DNA of 57,800 nucleotides from an uncultured Gammaproteobacteria bacterium (GTDB lineage: Bacteria > Pseudomonadota > Gammaproteobacteria > SZUA-229), in NCBI GenBank assembly GCA_913065105.1, contig CAJXZZ010000006.1:1-57800 (forward strand). Direction: 5' to 3'. The position numbers and the translations under genes were made by a program. Shown here piece by piece: positions 37,276 through 46,573 of the stretch. The notes beneath the pieces are model-generated. The model worked only from the letters and a program-made list of their open reading frames with translations. It had not been told where the DNA came from and searched no databases. Numbering within the stretch: the stretch's first letter is position 1; every line of letters starts with the position of its first letter.

Positions 37276-37280
37276 TCCTC
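37276..37280 (-). promoter_or_regulatory. cysE: Ribosome site pointing to a non-canonical cysE start
   Basis: GAGGA on the minus strand lies seven bases before ATC (37268) and thirteen before ATT (37262), with no ATG, GTG or TTG nearby in the cysE frame. It is the only good ribosome site in the region and supports translation from this point. Confidence 0.55.
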
Positions 37281-37327
37281 AAAATAAAGAAGCTTTCATT
37301 AAAACAATGTTTACCATAGAAACAGCG

Positions 37328-37361
37328 AACTATTAATTATTTGCACGTAACATTAATAGTT
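37328..37361. repeat. AT-rich inverted repeat between DUF2797 and cysE
   Basis: AACTATTAAT (37328-37337) and ATTAATAGTT (37352-37361) are perfect 10-base arms around a 14-base spacer. It lies downstream of the DUF2797 gene and upstream of cysE on the minus strand. There is no T-run. It could be an operator for cysE or a weak hairpin. Confidence 0.45.
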
Positions 37362-37413
37362 ACAACCAGACTTCCTCTGTGGTACAGAAAAGCAATTATA
37401 AAACGCTGGTATA

Positions 37414-38244
37414 TTATATGAAATCTACCTGTATGTTATACCCTGTAAATTTACGGATATTTAACACACCGGTGTCCAGAATCAGATACTGCCCTTTAAT
37501 ACCCTGCAGCGTGCCCTCTATTTCTGGCTGTTTATCGAAATTAAGGGATTTAACTTTTTCAGGATATTCGGCTACAGGGTAATAAATTTCAACCACCTGT
37601 TCATCAAGTTCCTGTATCGCATCGTTACCCTGCTCGTCTTTAATAGTAGCAATCTCAGCAGAGCATTGATCGATCAAATCATCACGTATGACTTTCAGGT
37701 CCAGTGGTTCTGCATCTGACTTAAGCATTTTCCGCCAGTCAGTACGATCAGACACGTGTTGTTTTATAGTTATTTCTAACAAACCTGACTGCAATCGATT
37801 GCTAACCTGAAAAATAGGCAATGCCTGTGCCGCCCCCTGATCCATCCAGCGCGTAGGTATCTGGGTGCCCCGCGTAATACCCACTTTGATTCCTGATGAA
37901 TTAGCCAGATAGACATAATGTGGAATAAAACAATTTATTTCACCCCACTGTGGTTCACGACAAGTGCCTGCTGCGTAATGACAGGTCTCGGGCTTCATAA
38001 TGCACATGTCACAGGATGCCAAAGCACGAAAACATGGGTAACAGTGTCCCTGTGCAAAGCTCTTTTTGGTTTTACGCCCACAGGCAACACAATGAATTTC
38101 GTTTTGATAACTTAATTTTATAGTTTGACCAATACGTTCGTTCATCGGCAACAGATCACCCCCAATCGGAAGCTGATACTGCACTGGCTGATTTTTTGAT
38201 GCATCACCCAGTGTGGTCTGCATTTTTAATATATTTCCAATCAT
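37414..38244 (-). CDS. DUF2797 protein, Cys-rich
   Basis: A 276-residue protein with an N-terminal zinc-ribbon-like cluster (CVACGRK, CYPCF, CDMCIMKPETCHYA, TCREPQW, about 52-97) and then the segment HYVYLANSSGIKVGITRGTQIPTRWMDQGA, which resembles a GIY-YIG-type fold. Both are diagnostic of DUF2797, whose function is unknown; nucleic-acid binding is an inference from the fold. A start at ATG 38223 (residue 8) is also possible. It lies six bases after an aminotransferase gene. Confidence 0.85.
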   Translation of the reverse strand: MIGNILKMQTTLGDASKNQPVQYQLPIGGDLLPMNERIGQTIKLSYQNEIHCVACGRKTKKSFAQGHCYPCFRALASCDMCIMKPETCHYAAGTCREPQWGEINCFIPHYVYLANSSGIKVGITRGTQIPTRWMDQGAAQALPIFQVSNRLQSGLLEITIKQHVSDRTDWRKMLKSDAEPLDLKVIRDDLIDQCSAEIATIKDEQGNDAIQELDEQVVEIYYPVAEYPEKVKSLNFDKQPEIEGTLQGIKGQYLILDTGVLNIRKFTGYNIQVDFI

Positions 38245-38250
38245 TATTTA

Positions 38251-39414
38251 TTATCGCTTAATAAAGGCGTCAATCTTATCAACTGCCTGTTCTAATTGTT
38301 GGAGGCATTGCGTGTAAGCGAAGCGACAGTGTTTATCCGCCAGGTACTCACCAAAATCTATGCCTGGTGTTAAGGCCACACCTTGTTCATTTAATAATTG
38401 TTTTACCCAGGTAAAGCTATCATCAGTAAAACGTTCACAGTTAGCATAAATATAAAAAGCACCTTGTGGCTTCACTGCAATATCAAAACCTAATTGTTCT
38501 AAAGCTGGTAACAAAAAATCACGACGCTGCTTAAATTCATCTCTGCGTCTATCAAGTTCGATTTGAGTCTCTGCTTTTAACGCAGTAAGTGCGGCATATT
38601 GCGAAACAGTCGGTGCTGCTAAAAAAATATTCTGGGCGATACGATCGATTGTATCGACATAACCTTCTGGCACAACCATCCAGCCTAATCGCCAGCCTGT
38701 CATACCAAAGTATTTTGAAAAACTGTTTATAACAAAACAGTCATCAGAAAATTCAAGTATTGTATGATCTTCAACATCATAAACCAGTCCCTGATATATC
38801 TCATCGACTATCAAACGTCCCTGCTTTTTCTTTATTAACTGACAGAGTTCTATCAACTGATCTGCCGGCAACAGGGTACCGGTTGGGTTCGATGGTGTCG
38901 CTACCATAACTGCCCTGGTTTTTTCGTTCCAGTGTTTTGCAACCAGATCCGCATTTAATTGATAATTACTTTCTGCGCCTACAGGAATAGCAATTGTTTC
39001 TGCTGCTAACACCTGTGCAATATTTCTATTACATGGATAACCAGGATCTGCTAATAAAATATTTTCCCCGGCATCTAACAGACATGTCATTGCCAACTGT
39101 ATCGCGCCGGAGGCACCTGGGGTAATAATTATTCGACTTGGATCAATTGTGACCGAAAATTTTCTATCATAATACTCAGCTACTGCGTTTCGCAATTCTG
39201 GCAGACCCAGCGCCGGTGTATAATGTGTTTTACCTTGCTTAAGAGCATCGATGCCCGCATTGACAATACATTCTGAGGTAGGAAAATCGGGCTCACCAAC
39301 CTCCATATGATAAATCGTTTTTCCCTGCTGACTCAACGCTTTTGCCTGCGCTAAAATATCCATCACATGAAATGGGCTTAATGTGCTCGAACGTTTTGAT
39401 AATGGTAATGTCAT
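38251..39414 (-). CDS. PLP-dependent aminotransferase, class I
   Basis: A 387-residue fold-type I aminotransferase with YHMEVGEPDFPTSE, the PLP site INSFSKYFGMTGWRLGW (Lys), ATPSNPTGTLL and GAFYIYANCERF. It belongs to the aspartate/alanine-type aminotransferase group and the substrate is not settled by sequence. It is the first gene of a two-gene unit with DUF2797. The start ATG is followed by MTLPLSKRSSTLSPFHVMDI, a usual opening for this subgroup. Confidence 0.9.
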   Translation of the reverse strand: MTLPLSKRSSTLSPFHVMDILAQAKALSQQGKTIYHMEVGEPDFPTSECIVNAGIDALKQGKTHYTPALGLPELRNAVAEYYDRKFSVTIDPSRIIITPGASGAIQLAMTCLLDAGENILLADPGYPCNRNIAQVLAAETIAIPVGAESNYQLNADLVAKHWNEKTRAVMVATPSNPTGTLLPADQLIELCQLIKKKQGRLIVDEIYQGLVYDVEDHTILEFSDDCFVINSFSKYFGMTGWRLGWMVVPEGYVDTIDRIAQNIFLAAPTVSQYAALTALKAETQIELDRRRDEFKQRRDFLLPALEQLGFDIAVKPQGAFYIYANCERFTDDSFTWVKQLLNEQGVALTPGIDFGEYLADKHCRFAYTQCLQQLEQAVDKIDAFIKR

Positions 39415-39547
39415 TAAATTACAGATTAGCTTCTACGATAATTACTTCTAAAAAATAATATGGGCATTGCTTTCCTTGGATGCACATTTTACACTGAGAA
39501 CCAAACGTAACAGTGATTAATTTATCTTAACTTATAAAAAATATTCC

Positions 39548-40432
39548 ATGTTTAACATTCCTACTCCATTAACTAGAAGCATTATATTTAGTGCAATTCT
39601 TTTAAGCAGCTTTTCTGCCTTTGCACAGCCTCAACAAGCGTTGGTACCCGGTGGTATAGCACTACTAGAACTACCAGATTACACACGAGATACAAAAGTA
39701 TATTTTAAAAATAAACGTGTCGCGGTCTTCCCCCATGAAAACATCTGGATTGCGATGGCAGGTATCGGTTTATCGACAAAACCTGGTGATTACGATTTTT
39801 CTGTTAAACAGCCTGATGGTAAAAGCTTAAATAGCAAAGTCACTGTTCAATTTAAAAAATATGATGAGCAACACCTCACCATAAAAAACAAACGTAAAGT
39901 TAATCCCAATGAAGAAGATAACACGCGCATAATCTCAGAAAGCACGAGAAAGAAAAAAGCTAAAAAGCAATTTACCGAAACAACACCTAATGTTGACTTT
40001 ATCTGGCCGGTGACTGGACGAATCAGCAGCATCTTCGGCTTACGGCGTTTTTTTAATGAACAGGAGCGTCGACCACATAGCGGTCTCGATATCGCCGGAG
40101 ACGAAGGCACACCGATTAAAGCGGCCGCAAATGGTACCGTAATCGATGCTGGCGATTTCTTCTTCAGCGGCAATATGATCTATCTTGACCACGGCCAGGG
40201 AATTGTCAGTCTATATGCACACTTGAGTAAAATCTCTGTAAAACCTGGAGATCTTGTCAAACAGGGAGATATTATTGGTAACCTCGGTCAGACTGGTCGG
40301 GTTACCGGCCCTCACCTGCATTTCGCCATCATAACCAACCAGACACTCATCGACCCTGTGTTTATGTTACCGAAAGACGGCAATACGTATTACCAGCAAA
40401 CGAGCCAAACAGGAGAAAAAACGGCTAAATAG
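39548..40432 (+). CDS. M23-family peptidoglycan endopeptidase
   Basis: A 294-residue exported protein: signal peptide (cleavage after AFA, about residue 26), an N-terminal beta region (about 30-105), a Lys-rich linker and a C-terminal M23 (LytM) domain (about 155-275). The zinc ligands are visible in RPHSGLDIAGD (His, Asp) and PHLHFAI (His), so the enzyme is probably active on peptide cross-links in the periplasm. It is monocistronic, 145 bp before infA. Confidence 0.93.
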   Translation: MFNIPTPLTRSIIFSAILLSSFSAFAQPQQALVPGGIALLELPDYTRDTKVYFKNKRVAVFPHENIWIAMAGIGLSTKPGDYDFSVKQPDGKSLNSKVTVQFKKYDEQHLTIKNKRKVNPNEEDNTRIISESTRKKKAKKQFTETTPNVDFIWPVTGRISSIFGLRRFFNEQERRPHSGLDIAGDEGTPIKAAANGTVIDAGDFFFSGNMIYLDHGQGIVSLYAHLSKISVKPGDLVKQGDIIGNLGQTGRVTGPHLHFAIITNQTLIDPVFMLPKDGNTYYQQTSQTGEKTAK

Positions 40433-40577
40433 TCGATTATTGGATAAAAAAGCTTGCGATTCATGTCAAAACAACGATAATTGCGCATCTTTAAAACAAG
40501 TCAGCGGCGAACTTAATACATATCGCGTTTCTTCTGACTTATTTATCCTTTCATTCAAACTAGATTAGTATTTACAT

Positions 40578-40796
40578 ATGGCTAAAGAAGAAGCAATACA
40601 GATGGAAGGCACGGTCACAGAAACCCTGCCTAATACCATGTTCCGCGTGGAACTAGAAAATGGACATACTGTCATCGCGCATATTTCTGGAAAAATGCGT
40701 AAACATTATATTCGTATAATGACAGGTGATGCAGTTACTGTTGAGCTGACCCCTTACGATCTGGAAAAAGGTCGAATCGTTTACCGCGCTAAATAA
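40578..40796 (+). CDS. infA: Translation initiation factor IF-1
   Basis: A 72-residue OB-fold protein, [22 protein letters not shown] to [11 protein letters not shown], the standard length and sequence of IF-1. It binds the A site of the 30S subunit during initiation. It is alone and followed by a strong terminator. The clpA-clpS pair converges on it, as in many gammaproteobacteria. Confidence 0.98.
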   Translation: MAKEEAIQMEGTVTETLPNTMFRVELENGHTVIAHISGKMRKHYIRIMTGDAVTVELTPYDLEKGRIVYRAK

Positions 40797-40810
40797 TCTC
40801 TCATTTAATA

Positions 40811-40846
40811 AAAAAGGCTGCTGATTAATAATCAGCAGCCTTTTTT
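40811..40846. terminator. Bidirectional rho-independent terminator, infA/clpA
   Basis: GGCTGCTGATT (40816-40826) pairs perfectly with AATCAGCAGCC (40830-40840) around a 3-base loop. It is flanked by an A-run on the left and a T-run on the right, so it should stop transcription of infA and of convergent clpA. Confidence 0.93.
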
Positions 40847-40886
40847 ATTACAGACATTATTTCCCGTATAACCCAGGTTTCTTCAA

Positions 40887-43148
40887 TCAGGCTTTTACTG
40901 TTTCTGATTCAACCTCAATAGAAATATCGTTGTCTGCAGTGACCGAAACATTAACATGCCCGCCCTTGATTAATTCGCCAAACAGCAGCTCATTGGCCAA
41001 TGGTTTTTTCAGATGCTCCTGTATAACACGCGCCATTGGTCTCGCCCCCATTTTAGGGTCATAACCTTTTTCAGCTAACCAGCGACGCGCTTCCTGATCC
41101 ACATTAATCGTTACTTTCTTTTCATTCAGTTGCAATTCAAAGGCAACAAGGAACTTATCGACCACATTTGACAATGTATGCGCATCGAGCGATCCGAAAT
41201 GAACGATCGAATCCAGTCTATTCCTGAACTCTGGGGTAAACATTTTCTTGATTTCTTCCATACCATCAAGTTCGTTCTGCTGTTCAGTGAAGCCCATAGA
41301 ACGACGTGACATTAACTGCGCACCCGCATTACTTGTCATCACCAAAATCACATTTCTAAAATCAGTCTTACGACCATTACTGTCGGTTAAGGTGCCGTGA
41401 TCCATCACCTGCAGTAAGATATTAAATACTTCCGGATGGGCTTTTTCGACTTCATCGAGTAACAGGACACAATGCGGTTGTTTATTCACTGCTTCAGTTA
41501 ACAGGCCGCCATCATCAAAACCAACATAGCCAGGAGGTGCTCCTATCAAACGCGATACGGTATGACGTTCCATATATTCAGACATATCAAAACGTAATAA
41601 CTCAACGCCCAATATACTCGCGAGCTGTTTACTCACTTCGGTTTTACCGACACCGGTAGGTCCCGCAAACAGGAAAGAACCAATCGGTTTTTCAGGATCA
41701 CCCAGACCTGAGCGCGCCATGCGTATGGCAGCGACTAAGGTGCTAATTGCGTCATCCTGCCCAAACACCACCATTTTCAGATCGCGTTCAAGGTTCTTCA
41801 ACGCATCAGTATCTGAGGTACTGACCGTTTTTGCAGGAATGCGCACAATTTTGGCAATGATATTTTCTATATCATGCACACTGATCGATTTTTTATTGGT
41901 TTTCCCAGCTTGAGCATGCAGCTGCCTGTTAGCACCCGCTTCATCAATGACATCGATAGCTTTGTCTGGCAAAAAACGATCCATAATATAACGTTGTGAA
42001 AGCTCAACAGCCGCACGTAATGCGTTATTGCTGTATTTCACATCATGATGTTCTTCAAAACGTGTTTTTAAACCTTTTAATATTTCAACGGTTTCATCGA
42101 TACTTGGCTCTTCGATATCTATTTTCTGGAAACGACGCGCCAGCGCATGATCTTTTTCAAATACACTTCTAAATTCGGCGTAAGTAGTTGAACCAATGCA
42201 TTTAAGCTCACCATTCGACAACATTGGTTTGAGCAGGTTTGATGCATCCATCACCCCGCCAGAAGCTGAACCAGCACCAATGATGGTATGGATTTCATCG
42301 ATAAATAAAATCGAACCTGGGTGCTGATTTAACTGCTTCAACACACCTTTTAAACGTTTTTCGAAATCGCCACGGTATTTTGTGCCCGCTACTAACGAGC
42401 CTAGATCCAACGAAAAGATGGTGCTATCTAATAAAACTTCTGGTACTTCTTTATCTACAATGCGTTTTGCCAGACCTTCTGCCAACGCGGTTTTACCTAC
42501 ACCTGCTTCGCCGACCAGTAATGGATTATTTTTACGGCGACGACATAAGATCTGTACGGTTCTTTCTACTTCATCATCACGACCGATCAGTGGATCGACC
42601 AGACCTTTCATCGCACGTTGATTTAAATTAGTTGTGTAGTTTTCAAGCGGCTGAGATTCGGCATCCTGTGAAGCTGACTGATCAGAATGATCTTCAAGTT
42701 TCTCTGTTTCGTTAGACACTTTGGTAATGCCATGAGAGATATAATTAACCACATCGAGGCGGTTAACATTTTGTTGATTCAATAGATACACAGCCTGTGA
42801 TTCCTGTTCACCGAACATCGCCACCAGAACGTTGGCGCCGACCACTTCTTTTTTACCAGACGATTGAACATGGAAAACAGCGCGCTGTAGTACACGTTGA
42901 AAACCGAGTGTTGGCTGAACCTCGCCACCCACTATGTCACCAAATACCGGGGTATTATTATTAAGATATTCTTTTAGCTCTATGGTCAGCAAACTTATAT
43001 CAGTTCCACAGGCCTGTAGCACCACGTTCGCACTGTTATTATCTAACAATGAGAGCAAAAGATGCTCTACTGTGATGTATTCATGTCGCTTTTCTCTAGC
43101 ATCGTTAAACGCTTTATTTAATGATGCTTCAAGTTCTTTACTTAACAT
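40887..43148 (-). CDS. clpA: ClpA ATPase subunit of ClpAP
   Basis: A 753-residue AAA+ unfoldase with the N-domain (about 1-140), D1 with GEAGVGKTALAEGLAKR, D2 with GPTGVGKTEVSKQLA, and the sensor and D2-small regions at the C-terminus. It unfolds substrates for ClpP. A ClpP-binding loop of the IGF/L type is not confirmed by eye. It follows clpS by 62 bp, the standard pairing. clpP is not in the window. Confidence 0.96.
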   Translation of the reverse strand: MLSKELEASLNKAFNDAREKRHEYITVEHLLLSLLDNNSANVVLQACGTDISLLTIELKEYLNNNTPVFGDIVGGEVQPTLGFQRVLQRAVFHVQSSGKKEVVGANVLVAMFGEQESQAVYLLNQQNVNRLDVVNYISHGITKVSNETEKLEDHSDQSASQDAESQPLENYTTNLNQRAMKGLVDPLIGRDDEVERTVQILCRRRKNNPLLVGEAGVGKTALAEGLAKRIVDKEVPEVLLDSTIFSLDLGSLVAGTKYRGDFEKRLKGVLKQLNQHPGSILFIDEIHTIIGAGSASGGVMDASNLLKPMLSNGELKCIGSTTYAEFRSVFEKDHALARRFQKIDIEEPSIDETVEILKGLKTRFEEHHDVKYSNNALRAAVELSQRYIMDRFLPDKAIDVIDEAGANRQLHAQAGKTNKKSISVHDIENIIAKIVRIPAKTVSTSDTDALKNLERDLKMVVFGQDDAISTLVAAIRMARSGLGDPEKPIGSFLFAGPTGVGKTEVSKQLASILGVELLRFDMSEYMERHTVSRLIGAPPGYVGFDDGGLLTEAVNKQPHCVLLLDEVEKAHPEVFNILLQVMDHGTLTDSNGRKTDFRNVILVMTSNAGAQLMSRRSMGFTEQQNELDGMEEIKKMFTPEFRNRLDSIVHFGSLDAHTLSNVVDKFLVAFELQLNEKKVTINVDQEARRWLAEKGYDPKMGARPMARVIQEHLKKPLANELLFGELIKGGHVNVSVTADNDISIEVESETVKA

Positions 43149-43210
43149 GGCGCTACCTTTATTTAATCCACAAAACTAAATTGAACTGTTCTCGGACTGT
43201 CTTCCGGTTA

Positions 43211-43591
43211 TCAGGCTTCTTCCATGGTACACATTAGTGGATGCTGGTTCATTCGTGAAAATTCATTCACCTGATCCACTTTGGTTTCAGCAATTTCGTG
43301 ACTAAAAATGCCACAAATACCTTTACCTTTAGTATGCACTGCCATCATCACTCTCGTTGCCTTTGCATCATCCATTGCAAAAAACATCGTCAACACCTGC
43401 ACAACAAATTCCATTGGTGTAAAGTCATCATTAATCACGATCACTTTATATTGCTTGGGTGGTTTTAACTTCGGTTTATCTACTTCAACCGCAAGACCAC
43501 CGTCGTAATCATTATCCCAGTCATCATCGTTGCTATTATTGATACCAGCACCGGAGATAACGGGGTGACCACTCATATTGTGATTACTCAT
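43211..43591 (-). CDS. clpS: ClpS N-end rule adaptor
   Basis: A 126-residue adaptor with an acidic, flexible N-terminal extension (about 1-38, rich in Asp and Asn) and the core [28 protein letters not shown], with the ClpA-contacting [24 protein letters not shown]. It hands N-degron substrates to ClpA, encoded next. AAGGTGAA lies just before the ATG. The N-terminus is longer than in E. coli. Confidence 0.95.
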   Translation of the reverse strand: MSNHNMSGHPVISGAGINNSNDDDWDNDYDGGLAVEVDKPKLKPPKQYKVIVINDDFTPMEFVVQVLTMFFAMDDAKATRVMMAVHTKGKGICGIFSHEIAETKVDQVNEFSRMNQHPLMCTMEEA

Positions 43592-44036
43592 GCTTCACCT
43601 TCAGTGTAGGACATACTCACTAATTTTACTAAATCACTAATCATTTCTATCAATATATATTTTACTTAGATTTTATTTACAAAGTTGAAAAAATCTTCTA
43701 CGCACAAGTCTGGATAGTCAACAATATATTAGCAATATAGTGCCACTAAACTCAAAAACCAAGAGTAACGAAAGTTTTTTTACTGAATCAGGATGAGCGT
43801 CCCCGTGTGTATGTCTCACTTCGACATACAACAATTCGCGCTGTTCCATCTGTTGATTAATATAAACCAAAACTGCCCGATAAATACGCAGCCGCTACAT
43901 CATCAATAACACCTAAATAGTTAAGTTATTGATAAATCTTAGAGTACGAAACGATCAATGTGGTGATTTTACCTTAAAAGAGATGAAGATATCACTTACA
44001 TAAAATACGACAAATTTACCCTGTAGATATGTCGTT
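43592..44036. other. Intergenic stretch of 445 bp, no supported gene
   Basis: The stretch holds the clpS promoter region on its left and the 3' side of the lipoprotein operon on its right. A 38-codon frame at 43793-43909 has a poor ribosome site and no recognisable product. A 7-bp-stem hairpin (GTATGTC/GACATAC, 43809-43829) and a 6-bp one (44007-44035), which may end the lipoprotein operon, are the only structures I see. cspD, often found next to clpS, is absent. Confidence 0.6.
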
Positions 44037-45053
44037 TTATTGTGCAAACGTAAGAACGCTATTCAGCAGCTCCTGTTTTAATTTTTTATCAGCCGCTTTA
44101 ATCATGCGGGCTTGCAACTGTGATGGATTAGCTGCCGATACTTTAAGCGGCCAGGATTGATAGCCAATAACTGTAACACCATCTTGAGCAACCAATTCAA
44201 TTTTAAGTGTCGCTCTGAGCCAGTACCAGTCATCCTGTTTAACCGGTTGCTGCGCTTTCAAGCTGGCAGCCAACTGATATCCGGCACTGCCTACAGTAAA
44301 TCCTGCATTCGATGCTGCAGCCTGTAAAATATTACTCAAGCCGCCGACATCATCCACTCTAACGACGGTCTGCAATGGCAACGACCTTAACACCCGCTGC
44401 AATTGCTCATCTAATTCAGCCAGGTTCCACTGTGCCGTAACACCTTTACCTTTAACATCAATAATTTTAAGCGTCTTCTGCAATATCGCTCGGTCCTGTT
44501 GCAATTCACTGGCTTTATATAGATCTGATATTTTCAGCAGCACGTCACTACGCTTTTGTTGTTGATCCAATGAAAACTGCGTCTCTTCATCGAGACGATT
44601 CATTTCACCACGAATATTATTTCCCGCATGAGCTCGATCTAAAACAGCCAACGCATGATAAGTGAGGTCTTCACTGTTTTGCCATTGTTCTGCAATGCGC
44701 GCCCCCTGTACCATCTTGTCTGTTTTTAAGTTTACGACGCTGGCTATTCGTGCGCTTGATTCTACTGTTTCAACGCCTTCTGTTTTACTGGTTTGAATAT
44801 CCTGCGATGTAGTCGAAACTTCTCTAATTTGCACTTCAAATATTTTCGCCAGATTTGATAATGCGCGTGCTTTTGCCTGTTCTGCCTTTGATGCCGAGCC
44901 AGTAGCGGACAGGTATTTAAAGTTTGGATACATAGCAGGTTCACTTTGAAGCCACTCTGGTGTTTCACTGGTACCCATCACTGCTGCTGATTGCATACAG
45001 GCAGTCATTAGCAAGGTAATCATTAAAACATTAAATTTATATATTAACTTCAT
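44037..45053 (-). CDS. LPP20-family lipoprotein
   Basis: A 338-residue lipoprotein (signal MKLIYKFNVLMITLLMTAC, Cys19) with an LPP20-type domain in its first half (WLQSEPAMYPNFKYLSATGSASKAEQAKARALSNLAKIFEVQI), then a coiled region and a second alpha/beta part. I begin at ATG 45053, with GGA six bases upstream, not at a GTG seven codons earlier. The function is unknown; LPP20 proteins are envelope lipoproteins. It is the last gene of a three-lipoprotein run with COG3014 and LpoB-like genes. Confidence 0.85.
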   Translation of the reverse strand: MKLIYKFNVLMITLLMTACMQSAAVMGTSETPEWLQSEPAMYPNFKYLSATGSASKAEQAKARALSNLAKIFEVQIREVSTTSQDIQTSKTEGVETVESSARIASVVNLKTDKMVQGARIAEQWQNSEDLTYHALAVLDRAHAGNNIRGEMNRLDEETQFSLDQQQKRSDVLLKISDLYKASELQQDRAILQKTLKIIDVKGKGVTAQWNLAELDEQLQRVLRSLPLQTVVRVDDVGGLSNILQAAASNAGFTVGSAGYQLAASLKAQQPVKQDDWYWLRATLKIELVAQDGVTVIGYQSWPLKVSAANPSQLQARMIKAADKKLKQELLNSVLTFAQ

Positions 45054-45087
45054 AGTATTTCCAGTGGTTTTCACCAGTAACTAGTTT

Positions 45088-46452
45088 TCAGTTTTTATTT
45101 GCTGCCTGTTTATCAGCGATTATTTTGATTTTTTTTGGCACAGGCGCATTCCAGTGTTTTATAACAAAACTGGGCTGTTGTGACTTAATCACCACTTTTT
45201 CATCCATGATATCGACCACATTGCCGGCCACATTTAACATTTTAATTTGCAGCTGATGCTCACCAACAGGAAGCAATATTCTTTTTAACTGTATTTCCTG
45301 CGGTAAGGTAGTCCAGCTTCTGGTATCAGCCCGCTCAGTGATCAGATTCGTTACCGTCATCAACAGACCGGCTATTGAGCTATTTTCCTGTGCAGTATGC
45401 TGTGTATTGTATTTAACAACAGCACGCGCAGTGGCTCTTAGCATAATACCCGGCATGGCCTGCTCAAGAGAATAACGCGCCAATGCATCCACATCCTCAA
45501 CCGTTTCCAGCGAATATTGTTTTTGATTGACTGTAACTTGCGGGCTAAACAAGTTTTGTTTTGGATACTTGTATATAGGGAAAGCCACACGCAAATTTTG
45601 TTGCACTTCAGAAGAAAAAATAGGAATCGCGGTTTCACTTCTTATCGGTGCCAGCCCATTATTCAAAATGACAACCAATTCACCAAAGTCCTTGTTTTGT
45701 TTAACTGGCGAGTAATCCGCCATGCCAAATTCTTTTTTGTAAGATTTATATTCACTCTGTAAACCCTGCCAGGCAAGCAGACGTAATAGATCTTTTTTTA
45801 AGGCCACCGGTGCAGGCGGATATTGATTACCACCTTTCTCTTTATAAACGATATAGGCCTTACGATAAGAAATGAGCGCGGAATCAAATTCACCAAGACT
45901 CTCATAAATTATGCCTTCCAGATAGCGAAGAAAAGCATCTTCTTCGGGTTCCTCACCCCACTCCATCATCTTGACATTGGCCTGTAACATTTCAACTCGG
46001 GCGCCATCAATCTGACCTAACTGGATATAATTCATCGCCATATAAGCATGTAATAACAGCTGCTCATAAGGATCACCTTCATAACCACGCAAGGTTTCAT
46101 TGATGGTTACAGAGGCCAGGTTTTCAGTAATGCTGACACCGTGCAGTGCCTCGATTTCATGCTTGGCCACTTCCAGGATCTGGTTACTGCCGGAATAATC
46201 ATTTGTTATACGGCGCAACATACCCTTATCAAGCGATGATATTACTTCTTTTTGCTGCTTATCTTTTTCTTCTGCGATGGCTAGCGAAGCTTCAGCATGC
46301 CCTGCAAGTAGACCGCCTCGCATCGAGGTTGCATGACTACCGTATGATGCACACGATTGAACTAAACTGCCGACACAAACAATCAACGCTATTTTCAGCG
46401 TTTGATTGTTATACCAATGTTTTTTTATAAGAGAAGTTGGTTTATTTAACAT
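45088..46452 (-). CDS. COG3014-family lipoprotein
   Basis: A 454-residue lipoprotein (lipobox LVQSC, Cys34) with TPR-like helices in the middle (EQLLLHAYMAMNYIQLGQIDGARVEM, AFLRYLEGIIYESLGEFDSALISYRKAY) and a beta-rich C-terminal third. It matches the uncharacterised COG3014 group. Its position between LpoB-like and LPP20 genes recurs in other gammaproteobacteria and suggests a joint role at the envelope, possibly with peptidoglycan synthesis; this is inference. Confidence 0.85.
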   Translation of the reverse strand: MLNKPTSLIKKHWYNNQTLKIALIVCVGSLVQSCASYGSHATSMRGGLLAGHAEASLAIAEEKDKQQKEVISSLDKGMLRRITNDYSGSNQILEVAKHEIEALHGVSITENLASVTINETLRGYEGDPYEQLLLHAYMAMNYIQLGQIDGARVEMLQANVKMMEWGEEPEEDAFLRYLEGIIYESLGEFDSALISYRKAYIVYKEKGGNQYPPAPVALKKDLLRLLAWQGLQSEYKSYKKEFGMADYSPVKQNKDFGELVVILNNGLAPIRSETAIPIFSSEVQQNLRVAFPIYKYPKQNLFSPQVTVNQKQYSLETVEDVDALARYSLEQAMPGIMLRATARAVVKYNTQHTAQENSSIAGLLMTVTNLITERADTRSWTTLPQEIQLKRILLPVGEHQLQIKMLNVAGNVVDIMDEKVVIKSQQPSFVIKHWNAPVPKKIKIIADKQAANKN

Positions 46453-46573
46453 TAAACACTCATCAGGAAGACCATCTGTAAATAAGGCGTTTATACCTTA
46501 CTATGGTCAATTAACGTCCATGTCTGCCCTGTTACCTTAAACCTCAACAAGGAAGCCGAAAATAAACACGAGC

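Noticed and set aside
43793-43909. A 38-codon open frame in the clpS-LPP20 gap.
   Set aside because: The ribosome site is poor, the product is unlike any family, and no overlap or coupling supports it.
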